From NCBI RefSeq assembly GCF_007990265.1, contig NZ_BJWH01000002.1:186001-250000 (forward strand): a DNA stretch of 64,000 nt, written 5' to 3'. The notes below the pieces were generated by a model. The model did not search any database. It was not told the DNA's origin and saw only the letters and a list, made by a program, of their open reading frames with translations. The translations under genes and the position numbers were made by a program. Below, in pieces: positions 38,258-47,500 of the stretch. The first letter of the stretch is position 1. Each line of letters begins with the position of its first letter. The DNA is from Cellulomonas terrae. GTDB taxonomy: Bacteria > Actinomycetota > Actinomycetes > Actinomycetales > Cellulomonadaceae.

Positions 38258-39241
38258 TCACCACCAGCCCTGGCGCTTGGCCCACCACAGCAGGCTGCCG
38301 GACATCGCGAGCATCACGGCGAGCGCGACCGTCAGCGGGACGACCGTCGTGCGGTCGTTCACGATGAGGTTCATCCCGAGCACCGAGGCGAGCGCGGTGA
38401 TCGGCAGCGTCACGACCGCGATGACCGCGAGCCGCTCGGCGGCGATGGTCATCTTGGTCTCGGTCCGGGTCCGGTAGAACTCGATGACGCCCTGCAGGTA
38501 GTCCTTCTCCTCGCCGGCCAGGCCCGCGATGCGGTCGAACTGGTCGATGAGGTCCGTCACCAGGTGCCGGCTCTCCTCGGGCACCGCGTGGGGCAGGCCG
38601 GCCAGCCGCCGGTAGATCTCGGCGGTCTGCGCGGCGATCGTCCGCACGGCCAGGAGCCCGTGCCGGGTCCGGAACATCTCGTCGAGGAAGTGCTCCGGGT
38701 TCCCGTAGCCGCCGTCAGTGACCCGGCGCTCCAGGTCCCAGACGTCGGCGGTGAGGTCCTCGACGAACTTCTCCATCCGCCGGGTGAGCGTCGAGACGAT
38801 CGCGTGGGAGATGTCGAACGACGTGCGGGGACGGAGCCGACCCGCCCGGATGCGCTCGAGGACCTCGCGGGTGTCCCGCAGGGCGACGTCGAGCGGGACG
38901 GCGGGGTTGACCGGTCCGTGCACGGTGACGAGGTACCGCGGACCGATCAGCCGGTCGAGCTCGACGTGGTGCACGTGGCCGCCGGCGCCGCGCTCGGGGG
39001 CGTGCAGGACGAGGAACAGCGAGCTCGGGTAGGCGTGGAGCTTGGGAAGGCGGTTGCGGACCTCACAGTCGTGCACGGCCAGCGGGTGCAGCCCGAACGT
39101 CTGCGAGAGCACGTCGGCGGCCTCGGGCGACCACTGCGGGATGTCGACCCACACGATCCCGTGCCGCGCGGCGAGGAGGTCGGGCAGCTCGGCGACGGCG
39201 CACTCGCGGACGCCGTCGCCGCTGATCAGGTACACGTCCAT
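38258..39241 (-). CDS. corA: CorA-family magnesium/divalent-cation transporter
   Basis: 327 aa. ATG 39241 lies 7 bp after AGGAGG. A long cytoplasmic N-terminal domain (WVDIPQWSPEAADVLSQTFGLHPLAVHD) leads to the coiled helical neck and two C-terminal TM helices. The first TM ends with the diagnostic GMN motif (ALASVLGMNLIVND), followed by a second TM (VVPLTVALAVMLAMSGSLLWW). CorA proteins are homopentameric channels for Mg2+ and sometimes Co2+/Ni2+; ZntB-type Zn2+ transport is the alternative. Confidence 0.93.
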   Translation of the reverse strand: MDVYLISGDGVRECAVAELPDLLAARHGIVWVDIPQWSPEAADVLSQTFGLHPLAVHDCEVRNRLPKLHAYPSSLFLVLHAPERGAGGHVHHVELDRLIGPRYLVTVHGPVNPAVPLDVALRDTREVLERIRAGRLRPRTSFDISHAIVSTLTRRMEKFVEDLTADVWDLERRVTDGGYGNPEHFLDEMFRTRHGLLAVRTIAAQTAEIYRRLAGLPHAVPEESRHLVTDLIDQFDRIAGLAGEEKDYLQGVIEFYRTRTETKMTIAAERLAVIAVVTLPITALASVLGMNLIVNDRTTVVPLTVALAVMLAMSGSLLWWAKRQGWW

Positions 39242-39595
39242 GGTCCGCCTCCTGCCGCCATCATGCTGCGGAGGGCGGGCGGTCGCGCCCGCTGGCGACG
39301 GTCGTGCGCAGGGGGCGCTCGTCGACGTTCCCGGGCTGCGCGCAGGCGTCTCAACCCGTGGACGCGCTTCCACAGTGTGACTCGGCGCACCACGTGAGCT
39401 GTGGACAGACCCGGCATCACTCCGTAGCGTCGTAGACATCACCAAGGCGGCGGCGCCTGTCGAGGTCCGGTCACACCGGATCCCGACGGTGCCGTCGCTT
39501 TCGTATTTCTGGCGCCAGCGTCGCCGTCACACCGGTCAGGTGGACCCGTGAGTCCACCCGGCCGTCCGACCGGACGACCGAAGGGTGCGAGACCT
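39242..39595. promoter_or_regulatory. 354-bp intergenic region upstream of the glucan-synthase operon
   Basis: No ORF is supported here. It holds corA's leftward promoter and the promoter of the GT2 operon. A 10-bp direct repeat GTCACACCGG occurs at 39470-39479 and 39526-39535. An inverted repeat GGTGGAC-N6-GTCCACC spans 39539-39558, about 40 bp before the GT2 start, and could be an operator or leader hairpin. A short AT-rich patch (39498-39510, TTCGTATTTC) is the likeliest -10 area. Confidence 0.5.
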
Positions 39596-41296
39596 ATGGC
39601 AACGACGTTCGACAAGCTCCTGCTGGAACCTCGAACTACCGAGCAGCGCACGATCAAGCCCGCCAGGACCGCCGAGAACCAGTCGGCCCAGAGCCCGTCC
39701 CTCATGCTGCTCGTCCTGCTGGCCTGCGCCGGCGTCATCATCTACGCGGTCTTCCTGCTCAACCCGGCCAACCGCGGCGACTGGCTGCCGTACGCGCTGG
39801 TGATCGTCGCGGAGTCCGTCCTCGTGGCGCACGCCCTGCTGGCGATGTGGACCGTGCTGTCGAGCGGGCACGACCCGCGACAGTTCGCGTTCCACCAGGC
39901 CCAGGACCGGCTCTACGACCTCGGCGAGATCATCCGGGACGGCGCGGAGAAGGACCCGACGTCGTGGCGCATGTACCTGCAGGAGTGGCCCATCACCGTC
40001 GACGTCTTCATCACGACGTACGGCGAGGACCTCGAGACCATCCGGCGGACGGTGTCAGCGGCCGTCGCGATGCAGGGCAGGCACGACACGTGGGTGCTCG
40101 ACGACGGCCGGTCCGACGAGGTCCGCGACCTGACGGCGCAGCTCGGTGCGCGGTACGTCCGGCGGCTGTCGAGCAACGGCGCCAAGGCCGGCAACATCAA
40201 CCACGCGCTGTCCATCGCGAAGGGTGACTTCTTCGTCATCTTCGACGCCGACTTCGTGCCGCTGCCGCAGTTCCTGCACGAGACCGTGCCGTTCTTCGCC
40301 AGCGACGACGTCGCGTTCGTGCAGACGCCCCAGGTGTACGGCAACCTCGACACGGTCATCTCCAAGGGCGCCGGCTACATGCAGTCGGTGTTCTACAAGT
40401 TCATCCAGCCGGGCCGGAACCGGTTCAACGCCGCGTTCTCCGTGGGCACCAACGTCATCTACCGGCGGTCGGCCGCGGACTCGATCGGCGGCATCTACTC
40501 CGACTCGAAGTCGGAGGACGTCTGGACGTCCCTGATGCTGCACGAGAAGGGCTGGCGGACGGTCTACATCCCGACCGAGCTGGCGGTCGGGGACACCCCC
40601 GAGACCGTCGAGGCGTACACCAAGCAGCAGCTGCGCTGGGCCACGGGCGGCTTCGAGATCATGCTCACCCACAACCCGCTGTCCCCGAAGCGCAACCTCA
40701 CCATGGACCAGCGGATCCAGTACCTGGTGACCTCCACGCACTACCTGACGGGCATCGCACCCCTCCTGCTGATCCTGGTGCCACCCCTGCAGATCTACTT
40801 CAACCTCACGCCCATGAACCTCACGATCACGCCGCTGACGTGGGCCCTGTACTACGCGGGCTTCTACGTGATGCAGATCCTCGTGGCGTTCTACACGCTC
40901 GGCTCGTTCCGGTGGCAGGTCCTCCTGCTCGCCGCCGTGTCCTTCCCGATCTACACCCGTGCGCTGATCAACGCCATCTTCAAGAAGGACCAGAAGTGGC
41001 ACGTCACCGGACAGAAGGGCGCCTATCGCTCGCCCTTCGCGTTCATGGTCCCGCAGGTCCTGTTCTTCCAGTTCCTGCTCATCACCACGGTGGTCGGCGT
41101 GTGGAAGGACATGGGCAACGGGTACGGGAGCCTCGCGCTCGCCTGGAACGCCACCAACACCCTGATCCTCGGCGGCTTCGTCATCACCGCCTGGAAAGAA
41201 GGGCACCGCGCCCGAGCCGCCCTCAAGGCGCAGCGCGCACCCCGTCGTGCCCTCGCGACCGTCCCCGCCACCGCACTTCCTGGAGGTGCCGCATGA
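39596..41296 (+). CDS. Processive family 2 glycosyltransferase, candidate beta-1,3-glucan (curdlan-type) synthase
   Basis: 566 aa. Two N-terminal TM helices (about 35-55, 66-88) precede a cytoplasmic GT-A domain with all processive GT2 residues: D169/D170 (VLDDGRSD), DAD 217-219 (VIFDADFVPL), the base in SKSEDVWTS (about 306-308), and QQLRW 344-348 (QxxRW). Four to five C-terminal TM helices follow, forming a channel as in BcsA and CrdS. It polymerises UDP-sugar and extrudes the chain. No PilZ domain is present, so c-di-GMP gating is unlikely. Its stop overlaps the HlyD-like gene, which in turn overlaps a beta-1,3-glucanase gene. That suggests a beta-1,3-glucan product; cellulose or a hyaluronan-like product is the alternative. 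Confidence 0.85.
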   Translation: MATTFDKLLLEPRTTEQRTIKPARTAENQSAQSPSLMLLVLLACAGVIIYAVFLLNPANRGDWLPYALVIVAESVLVAHALLAMWTVLSSGHDPRQFAFHQAQDRLYDLGEIIRDGAEKDPTSWRMYLQEWPITVDVFITTYGEDLETIRRTVSAAVAMQGRHDTWVLDDGRSDEVRDLTAQLGARYVRRLSSNGAKAGNINHALSIAKGDFFVIFDADFVPLPQFLHETVPFFASDDVAFVQTPQVYGNLDTVISKGAGYMQSVFYKFIQPGRNRFNAAFSVGTNVIYRRSAADSIGGIYSDSKSEDVWTSLMLHEKGWRTVYIPTELAVGDTPETVEAYTKQQLRWATGGFEIMLTHNPLSPKRNLTMDQRIQYLVTSTHYLTGIAPLLLILVPPLQIYFNLTPMNLTITPLTWALYYAGFYVMQILVAFYTLGSFRWQVLLLAAVSFPIYTRALINAIFKKDQKWHVTGQKGAYRSPFAFMVPQVLFFQFLLITTVVGVWKDMGNGYGSLALAWNATNTLILGGFVITAWKEGHRARAALKAQRAPRRALATVPATALPGGAA

Positions 41297-42024
41297 CCTG
41301 GACCAGCCGCATCAGACTTCTCGCGGGCATGCTCGTCGTGCTCGTCGTCGCCGCCCTCGCCACCTACCAGCTCAACGAGACCCGGGGTGTCGCCGTGAGC
41401 GACTCCGCGCAGATCCTCGCCAAGAACTATGGCGTGGGCTCCCCCTACTCGGGCCTGGTCGTCGACCAGCTCGTCGACGTCGGTGACCCGGTGACCACCG
41501 GGCAGCAGCTGTTCGTCATCGACTCCGCCACCCTGCAGTACGACGTGAAGAACGGCTTCGCGCGTCCGGCGACGGAAGCGACCCAGATCGACGCGGAGGG
41601 CCGGCTCGTCGTGCTGGCCACGGGCGACGGCGTGGTCACGGAGGTCTTCTCCGAGCGCGGCACGTTCGTCCAGTCGGCTGCTCAGCTGGCGACCGTGCAG
41701 CGCGCGGACACGCTGTACGTGCAGGCCGAGTACACCCTCACCCCGAAGGAGTACGCACGGGTGGCGGACGACGCCACCGTGACGGTCGTGCTGCCCAACC
41801 AGCGGTCCATCACCGCGCACGTGTCCGAGGTCCAGGTCGAGACGGTCGCGGGGAGCGCCCAAGCGGTGCTGACGCTGACCGGTGACGCGCTGAAGGACGG
41901 TGCGCAGAACGGGCTCGTGTCCGCCGGTACGCCGGTGACGGCCGAGCTGCACCTGGACAACGACGGAGTGGTGACGCGCACCGCGGCCTCCGTCAAGACC
42001 TACCTGGGAGGACTCTTCGGATGA
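41293..42024 (+). CDS. HlyD/membrane-fusion-like accessory protein
   Basis: 243 aa, ATG overlapping the GT2 stop (ATGA), with TGGAGGTG upstream. One N-terminal TM (LLAGMLVVLVVAALATY) anchors an extracytoplasmic domain. This has a lipoyl/barrel-sandwich half (VGSPYSGLVVDQLVDVGDPVTTGQQLFVI; GDGVVTEVFSERGTFVQSAAQLATV) and a beta-barrel domain (VTVVLPNQRSITAHVSEVQVE). The long coiled-coil of true HlyD/AcrA proteins is missing. The periplasmic part of Alg44, the partner of the alginate synthase Alg8, has the same compact layout. I infer a co-polymerase or export role at the outer face of the GT2 channel. Confidence 0.75.
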   Translation: MTWTSRIRLLAGMLVVLVVAALATYQLNETRGVAVSDSAQILAKNYGVGSPYSGLVVDQLVDVGDPVTTGQQLFVIDSATLQYDVKNGFARPATEATQIDAEGRLVVLATGDGVVTEVFSERGTFVQSAAQLATVQRADTLYVQAEYTLTPKEYARVADDATVTVVLPNQRSITAHVSEVQVETVAGSAQAVLTLTGDALKDGAQNGLVSAGTPVTAELHLDNDGVVTRTAASVKTYLGGLFG

Positions 42025-44162
42025 CCACTCGAACCACAGACACCCTGACCGAGGTGCGACCCCCGCCCACGTCCCGTCGCCGGTGGTGGATCGCCGGTGT
42101 GGCGGCCGCCGTCGTCGCCGTCCTCGTCGCCGTGCTCGTCGCGGTCGCGCCCTGGGCTGACGACGACACAGCGTCCAGCGACGACGGCGGGGCTGCGGGT
42201 TCCGCTCCGGTCGCCGACGTCGACGGGCCGCCGGACGCCACCCCTCCGGAGGTCGACTCCGCGGCTCTCGTCGCCGGGGTCCCCGCGCAGTCCGTCGCCA
42301 AGATCGACCCGGTGCGCCTCGCCCCGGGCGTGGTGCCGCCCAGCAACCGGTGGTACAGCGGCCTGGTGTTCGGCGACCAGCCGCAACCGGTGTTCGCCGA
42401 GCCGCTCTCGTTCGGGCTCACGGACTCGGGCTTCACGCTCGGGCTGCCGTCGCCGACGGTGGACTCGAAGGTCATCATCGCGCCGCACGTGCCGGCGGTG
42501 ACCGTCGACGCGGGTGCGGCCTCCGCGCAGGTCAGCGCTGCCGACCCGGTGAGCGTGACCGTCGACCTGCTCGACGGCTCGGGTGCGGTCATCGGCCACG
42601 TGGTCCTGGCGGCGGGGTCCCCGTTCGTCAGCCTCACGGCCGAGCAGGACGTCACGGTCAGCTCGACCGTCACCGGCGGTGCGTTCGAGGCAGGTGACGG
42701 CGGCGCGACCGCCGACGCGGGCACCTCGCAGTGGGGGCTCGTCGGCGGCGCTACCGACGGCGGCTCGACGACGCTGGGCGCGGGGGAGACGGCGACCTGG
42801 TACGCGCTGCCCCCGGACGCGAGCGACGCAGCGGCCACCACCCTGCGCGCCGCGGCCGCCGACCCGGTCACCGGTGTCGACGTCACGTACGGCGTCGACG
42901 ACCGGCTCGCCCGCACGACCCTGACGTACCGCACCGCGGGCGGCTCGCCGAGCGCCTACGTGCTCATGCCGCACCACCGCAGCGGCGACCAGCCGGAGCG
43001 TGCGGACTGCGGGCTGGGCGCGTACCCGAGCGTCTACGGGGACCTGGAGCTGTGTGCCGGTTCGCAGCTGACGTCGTTCGCACCGGCGCTGCCGCCCACC
43101 GGCTCGCTGGACCTGGCCGGGATCTCCGACGACGAGCGCACGGCCATCGTCGCCGCGCTGGAGGCCGACGTCGCAGACACGCCGGCCTTCCCGTCCGACA
43201 CGTACTTCGGCGGCAAGGCGCTCAACCGCGCGGCGTCGCTGGTCGTGCTGGGCGAGCAGCTCGGGGCGCAGGACGTGGTGGCCGACCTGAAGGCCACGAC
43301 CGTCGAGGCGCTGCGGGAGTGGGCCGAGCCCGACGGGTGCGCCGCACGCGACGCCCGGTGCTTCGTGTACGACGAGGCGGCCCGCTCGGTGATCGGGCTG
43401 ACGCCGTCCTTCGGGTCGGACGAGCTCAACGACCACCACTTCCACTACGGCTACATCCTCGCCGCGGCGGGCCTGCTCGCGCAGGACGACCCGGAGCTGG
43501 CGAGCGAGCTCGCCCCGGTGATGGACCTGCTCGCGCAGGACATCGCCGCGGCACGGCCGTCCGACGTGCTGCCGCAGCTGCGGTCGTACGACCCCTACGC
43601 CGGCCACTCGTGGGCGTCGGGCACCTCCCCGTTCGCCGACGGGAACAACCAGGAGTCGTCGTCGGAGGCGGTCACGGCCTGGAACGGTCTGGGTCTGTGG
43701 GCCGAGGCGTCGGACCAGCCGGACCTGGCGGCCGAGGCGACCTGGCTGGCGTCCACCGAGGCGCTGACCGCGCGGACCTACTGGACTGCTCCGGACCTCG
43801 AGCAGTTCGAGGGGTTCGACCACACGATGGTGTCGCTCAACTGGGGCGGCAAGCGGGACTACGCCACGTGGTTCAGCCCGGAGCCGAACGCGATCCTCGG
43901 CATCCAGCTCATCCCCATGGGGCCGGTGCAGACGTCGATCGCCGACGGCGTGGACCCGGAGCGGATCCGCGCGTCGGTGGAGGAAGCGACCCCCGGCGGG
44001 TACGGCGTGCAGTTCGGCGGCTACCTGCTGATGTACCGGGCCCTGGCCGGTGCGGACGACGCGGCGGCGGCGTGGCAGGAGGCGACGAGCCTGCCGGACG
44101 TCGCGGTCGACGACGGCAGCTCGCGCTCCGCGATGCTCGCCTTCATCGCTGCGGCCGGCTGA
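42021..44162 (+). CDS. Membrane-anchored GH81 endo-beta-1,3-glucanase
   Basis: 713 aa, ATG overlapping the preceding stop (ATGA). A cytoplasmic Arg-rich start (SRRRWW) and one TM (about 24-43) with no clear cleavage site suggest a membrane-tethered enzyme. The GH81 fold is shown by NRWYSGLVFGDQPQPVFAEPLSFGL, LNDHHFHYGYILAAAG (D471) and DGNNQESSSEAVTAWNGLGLW (E545, E549), the blocks that contain the inverting enzyme's acid/base pair. Residues about 48-85 are a flexible Asp/Ala/Pro linker. In this operon it would edit or release nascent beta-1,3-glucan, as BcsZ and AlgL do in other polysaccharide systems. A hairpin follows. Confidence 0.9.
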   Translation: MTTRTTDTLTEVRPPPTSRRRWWIAGVAAAVVAVLVAVLVAVAPWADDDTASSDDGGAAGSAPVADVDGPPDATPPEVDSAALVAGVPAQSVAKIDPVRLAPGVVPPSNRWYSGLVFGDQPQPVFAEPLSFGLTDSGFTLGLPSPTVDSKVIIAPHVPAVTVDAGAASAQVSAADPVSVTVDLLDGSGAVIGHVVLAAGSPFVSLTAEQDVTVSSTVTGGAFEAGDGGATADAGTSQWGLVGGATDGGSTTLGAGETATWYALPPDASDAAATTLRAAAADPVTGVDVTYGVDDRLARTTLTYRTAGGSPSAYVLMPHHRSGDQPERADCGLGAYPSVYGDLELCAGSQLTSFAPALPPTGSLDLAGISDDERTAIVAALEADVADTPAFPSDTYFGGKALNRAASLVVLGEQLGAQDVVADLKATTVEALREWAEPDGCAARDARCFVYDEAARSVIGLTPSFGSDELNDHHFHYGYILAAAGLLAQDDPELASELAPVMDLLAQDIAAARPSDVLPQLRSYDPYAGHSWASGTSPFADGNNQESSSEAVTAWNGLGLWAEASDQPDLAAEATWLASTEALTARTYWTAPDLEQFEGFDHTMVSLNWGGKRDYATWFSPEPNAILGIQLIPMGPVQTSIADGVDPERIRASVEEATPGGYGVQFGGYLLMYRALAGADDAAAAWQEATSLPDVAVDDGSSRSAMLAFIAAAG

Positions 44163-44588
44163 GCCGCACCCGCAGGCGCACGACGACGCCCGTCCCGGAC
44201 CGGGGCGGGCGTCGTCGTGAGTCGTACCTGCGCTGTCTTCGGTGATCCACCGCTTGACTTTCGTCCGGTCCGGGCAGAAGGTGAGCCCAGGAGTGACACG
44301 AGTCACCAGGGCCGACCTCCCTCACCGTCGAGGGAGCGCGTCCCGGGCCGTCTCGACATCCACCCCCAGGCCAGCGCACGGTCCCCGTGTCACGGCCGGC
44401 TCACTGCGGGCGTCCCCACCCGCACGTACCGCACCGCCCAGGGCTGACCGTGCCCAGCGCAGCGTCGCGCTGGTCCGGACGGCCCGCTGACCGGCCGTCG
44501 ACCGACGGCCGGACCCTCGCGCCCTCGGGCTCGTCGTCGTCGACCCCTCGGCCGGCTCGACGTGCCGTACCGGAACGGAGACACCTGG
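44163..44588. promoter_or_regulatory. 426-bp intergenic region upstream of secreted GH81
   Basis: Contains the terminator at 44180-44218, a candidate promoter TTGACT (44254-44259)-N17-GAAGGT (44277-44282), and just downstream the inverted repeat GTGAC-ACGA-GTCAC (44293-44306), well placed for an operator at the start point. A second imperfect repeat, GGGA-GCGCG-TCCC, lies at 44332-44344 and loosely resembles CebR-type boxes but has an odd spacing. No convincing ORF is seen. Confidence 0.5.
44180..44218. terminator. Hairpin terminator after the glucan-synthase operon
   Basis: Eighteen-base arms, 44180-44197 and 44201-44218, with one mismatch and the triloop GAC, starting 18 bp after the GH81 stop. 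It separates the synthase operon from the secreted GH81 gene. Confidence 0.85.
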
Positions 44589-47500
44589 ATGTCTGCTCAC
44601 CCACGACCGACCATGTCGAGTCGCCCACTGGACCGCCGCCGGCTCGTCGCGATGATCGCGGTCGGCGCCCTGCTGGCATACCTGGTGCAGGCGATCGCGC
44701 TGCCCGTGCCCCGTGCGGAGGCGGTGACGGTCGGAGCGGGCAGCTACGCGGAGGGCACCCCCACCGGCGGCGCCGTGCCCACGGAGTGCAACAACACCCC
44801 GATCACCAACCCCCGGGCGCACGTGACGTCGAACTTCCCGGCCGGAGCGATCCCGACGAACGACTGGTGGACCTCGCTGCTGTGGCGCAAGTTCAACTGC
44901 GCGTCGGTCTCCGAGAACCTCATGGCGCACCCGCTCGCCTTCCACGCGTACACGAACGGCCTCGGGGTGAGCTACCCGACGACGGTCAGCATCTCCGGGA
45001 CCGCCACGGGCGTCGGGGAGTACCACTACAACTACGCCGAGGACTTCCGCCTCGGGATCGCCGGGCTCGACGCCGACGGCAAGGTCGACGGGTACTCCGA
45101 CTGGACCGTCAGTGAGCTCTGGACCAACGGCAGCAGCAGCCTGCGCACCACGTTCGGGCACGGCCTGCCCTTCGTCTACGCGACGAAGACCGGCGGCAAC
45201 GCCACCCTCACGGGTGCGGCGGCGCCGACCGTGTGGAGCAACGGCAACGCCGCGATCGGGTACACCATCAACGGCCACGACTACGCCGCGTTCGGACCGA
45301 CCGGCTCGACCTGGTCCGTCTCGGGGAGCACCATCAGCTCGTCCCTGAACGGGGGGTCGTTCTTCTCGGTCGCGGTGCTGCCGACCACGCCGAGCAGCAG
45401 CGCCGCCGACCGCGCCGCCGCGCTGAGCGCCTACGCGCCGTACGCGCACAACCACGTGACCGGCACCAAGGTCTCCTGGTCCTACAACGAGTCCACCGCC
45501 AAGATGACCGCCACCTACGCGTTCACCACGACGGCTCGCCAGGGGTCCGGCACGGGCACCGTCTACGCGCTCTACCCGCACCAGCGTGACAACCTCACCG
45601 GCGCGACGCTGAGCAGCTACTCCTACACGTCGCCGCGAGGCCCGATGCGGGTCGTGGTCGGCAGCTCGCAGTTCCAGACCGTCTCGACGTTCAACGGCGT
45701 CCTCCCGCAGCTCGCGAACACCGGGTTCCCCGCGGGCTCCGCGGACGCCACGCAGCTGAACGGCTACATCTCGCAGGTCGCGTCCGGTGACCCGTTCGCG
45801 GGCTTCGGGGAGGACACGTACTGGACCGGCAAGGCCTTCGGGCGTGCCGCGCAGGTCGCCCACATGGCCAACCTCACCGGCAACACGTCCGCCCGGGACA
45901 GCCTCGTCGGCGCGATGAAGACCCGGCTGACGGACTGGATGACGGCGTCACCGGGGGAGACGACCCGGTCGTTCTGGTACAACCCGTCGTGGGGCACGCT
46001 GATCGGGTACCCGGCGTCCTACGGCTCCGACACCGACCTCAACGACCACCACTTCCACTACGGCTACTACGTGGTCGGTGCTGCCACGGTCGCGCAGTTC
46101 GATCCCTCGTGGGCGGCGGAGTCCGCCTACGGCGGCATGGTCAACACGGTCATCAAGGACGCGGCCAACTGGGACCGCAGCGACACCCGGTTCCCGTTCC
46201 TGCGCGACTTCGACATCTACGCCGGCCACGACTGGGCCGCCGGGCACGGCGCGTTCGCGGCCGGCAACAACCAGGAGTCGTCGTCGGAGGGCATGAACTT
46301 CGCCAGCGGGCTCATCCAGTGGGGTCAGGTCACCGGCAACAAGACGGTCCGTGACCTGGGCATCTACCTCTACACGACGCAGGCGTCCGCCATCGAGAAC
46401 TACTGGTTCGACACCGACGACGAGGCGTTCCCGGCCGCGTTCGGGCACTCGACGGTCGGCATGGTCTGGGGCGACGGCGGCTCCTACTCGACGTGGTTCA
46501 GCGCCGAGCCGGAGATGATCCAGGGCATCAACCTGCTTCCCAGCACCGCGGGGCACCTGTACCTGGGCTACAACCCGTCGTACATCAGTCGCAACATCGC
46601 CGAGCTCGAACGCAACAACGGCGGCCCGGCGACGGTCTGGCAGGACATCATCTGGGAGTTCCAGGCCTTGGCCGACGCCCCGACGGCGCTCTCGCAGTTC
46701 CGCTCGCAGGCCGGGTCGTACGCGGTCGAGGAGGGGGAGTCGCGGGCACACACGTTCTACTGGCTCAAGTCCCTGTCGGGTCTGGGCACCGTCGACCGGT
46801 CCGTCACGGCGAACACCCCGCTGCACGCGGTCTTCGTCAAGAACGGCGTCCGCACCTACCAGGCGGCGAACATGAGCGGGTCGGCGATCACCGTGACCTT
46901 CTCCAACGGCGTCACGCTGGCCGTCCCGGCGCGCTCGGTGGCGAGCTCCAACACCACCGTGCCGTCCGACACGACAGCACCCACGACGCCGGCGTACCTG
47001 ACGGCCTCGGGGACCACGTCGTCGTCGACGAACCTGTCGTGGACGGCCTCGACGGACAACGTCGCGGTGACCGGCTACGAGGTGCTCCGCGACGGGTCGG
47101 TCGTCGGCACCGTGTCGGGCACCACGTACACCGCCTCCGGCCTGTCCCCGTCGACGACGTACTCGTTCACGGTCCGGGCGCTGGATGCGGCGGGCAACCG
47201 CTCGTCGAGCAGCACGGCACGGTCGGTCACCACGTCGGCAGCCAGCGGTGACACGACCGCCCCGTCGGCCCCGTCCGGGCTGGCCGCCTCGGGGACCACG
47301 TCGTCGGCGACGACGCTGGCGTGGTCGGCGTCCACGGACAACGTCGGCGTGACCGGCTACGAGGTGCTGCGTGGTGGCTCGGTGATCGGTACGACCTCGA
47401 GCCGGACGTACACGGCGACCGGCCTGTCGGCGTCCACCACCTACTCGTTCACCGTGCGGGCGTACGACGCGGCCGGGAACCGGTCGGCCTCGAGCAGCGC

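Noticed and set aside
44332..44344. CebR-type operator upstream of the secreted GH81
   Set aside because: GGGA-GCGCG-TCCC has an odd 5-bp centre, unlike the even-centred CebR palindrome, so it is mentioned only as a weak repeat.
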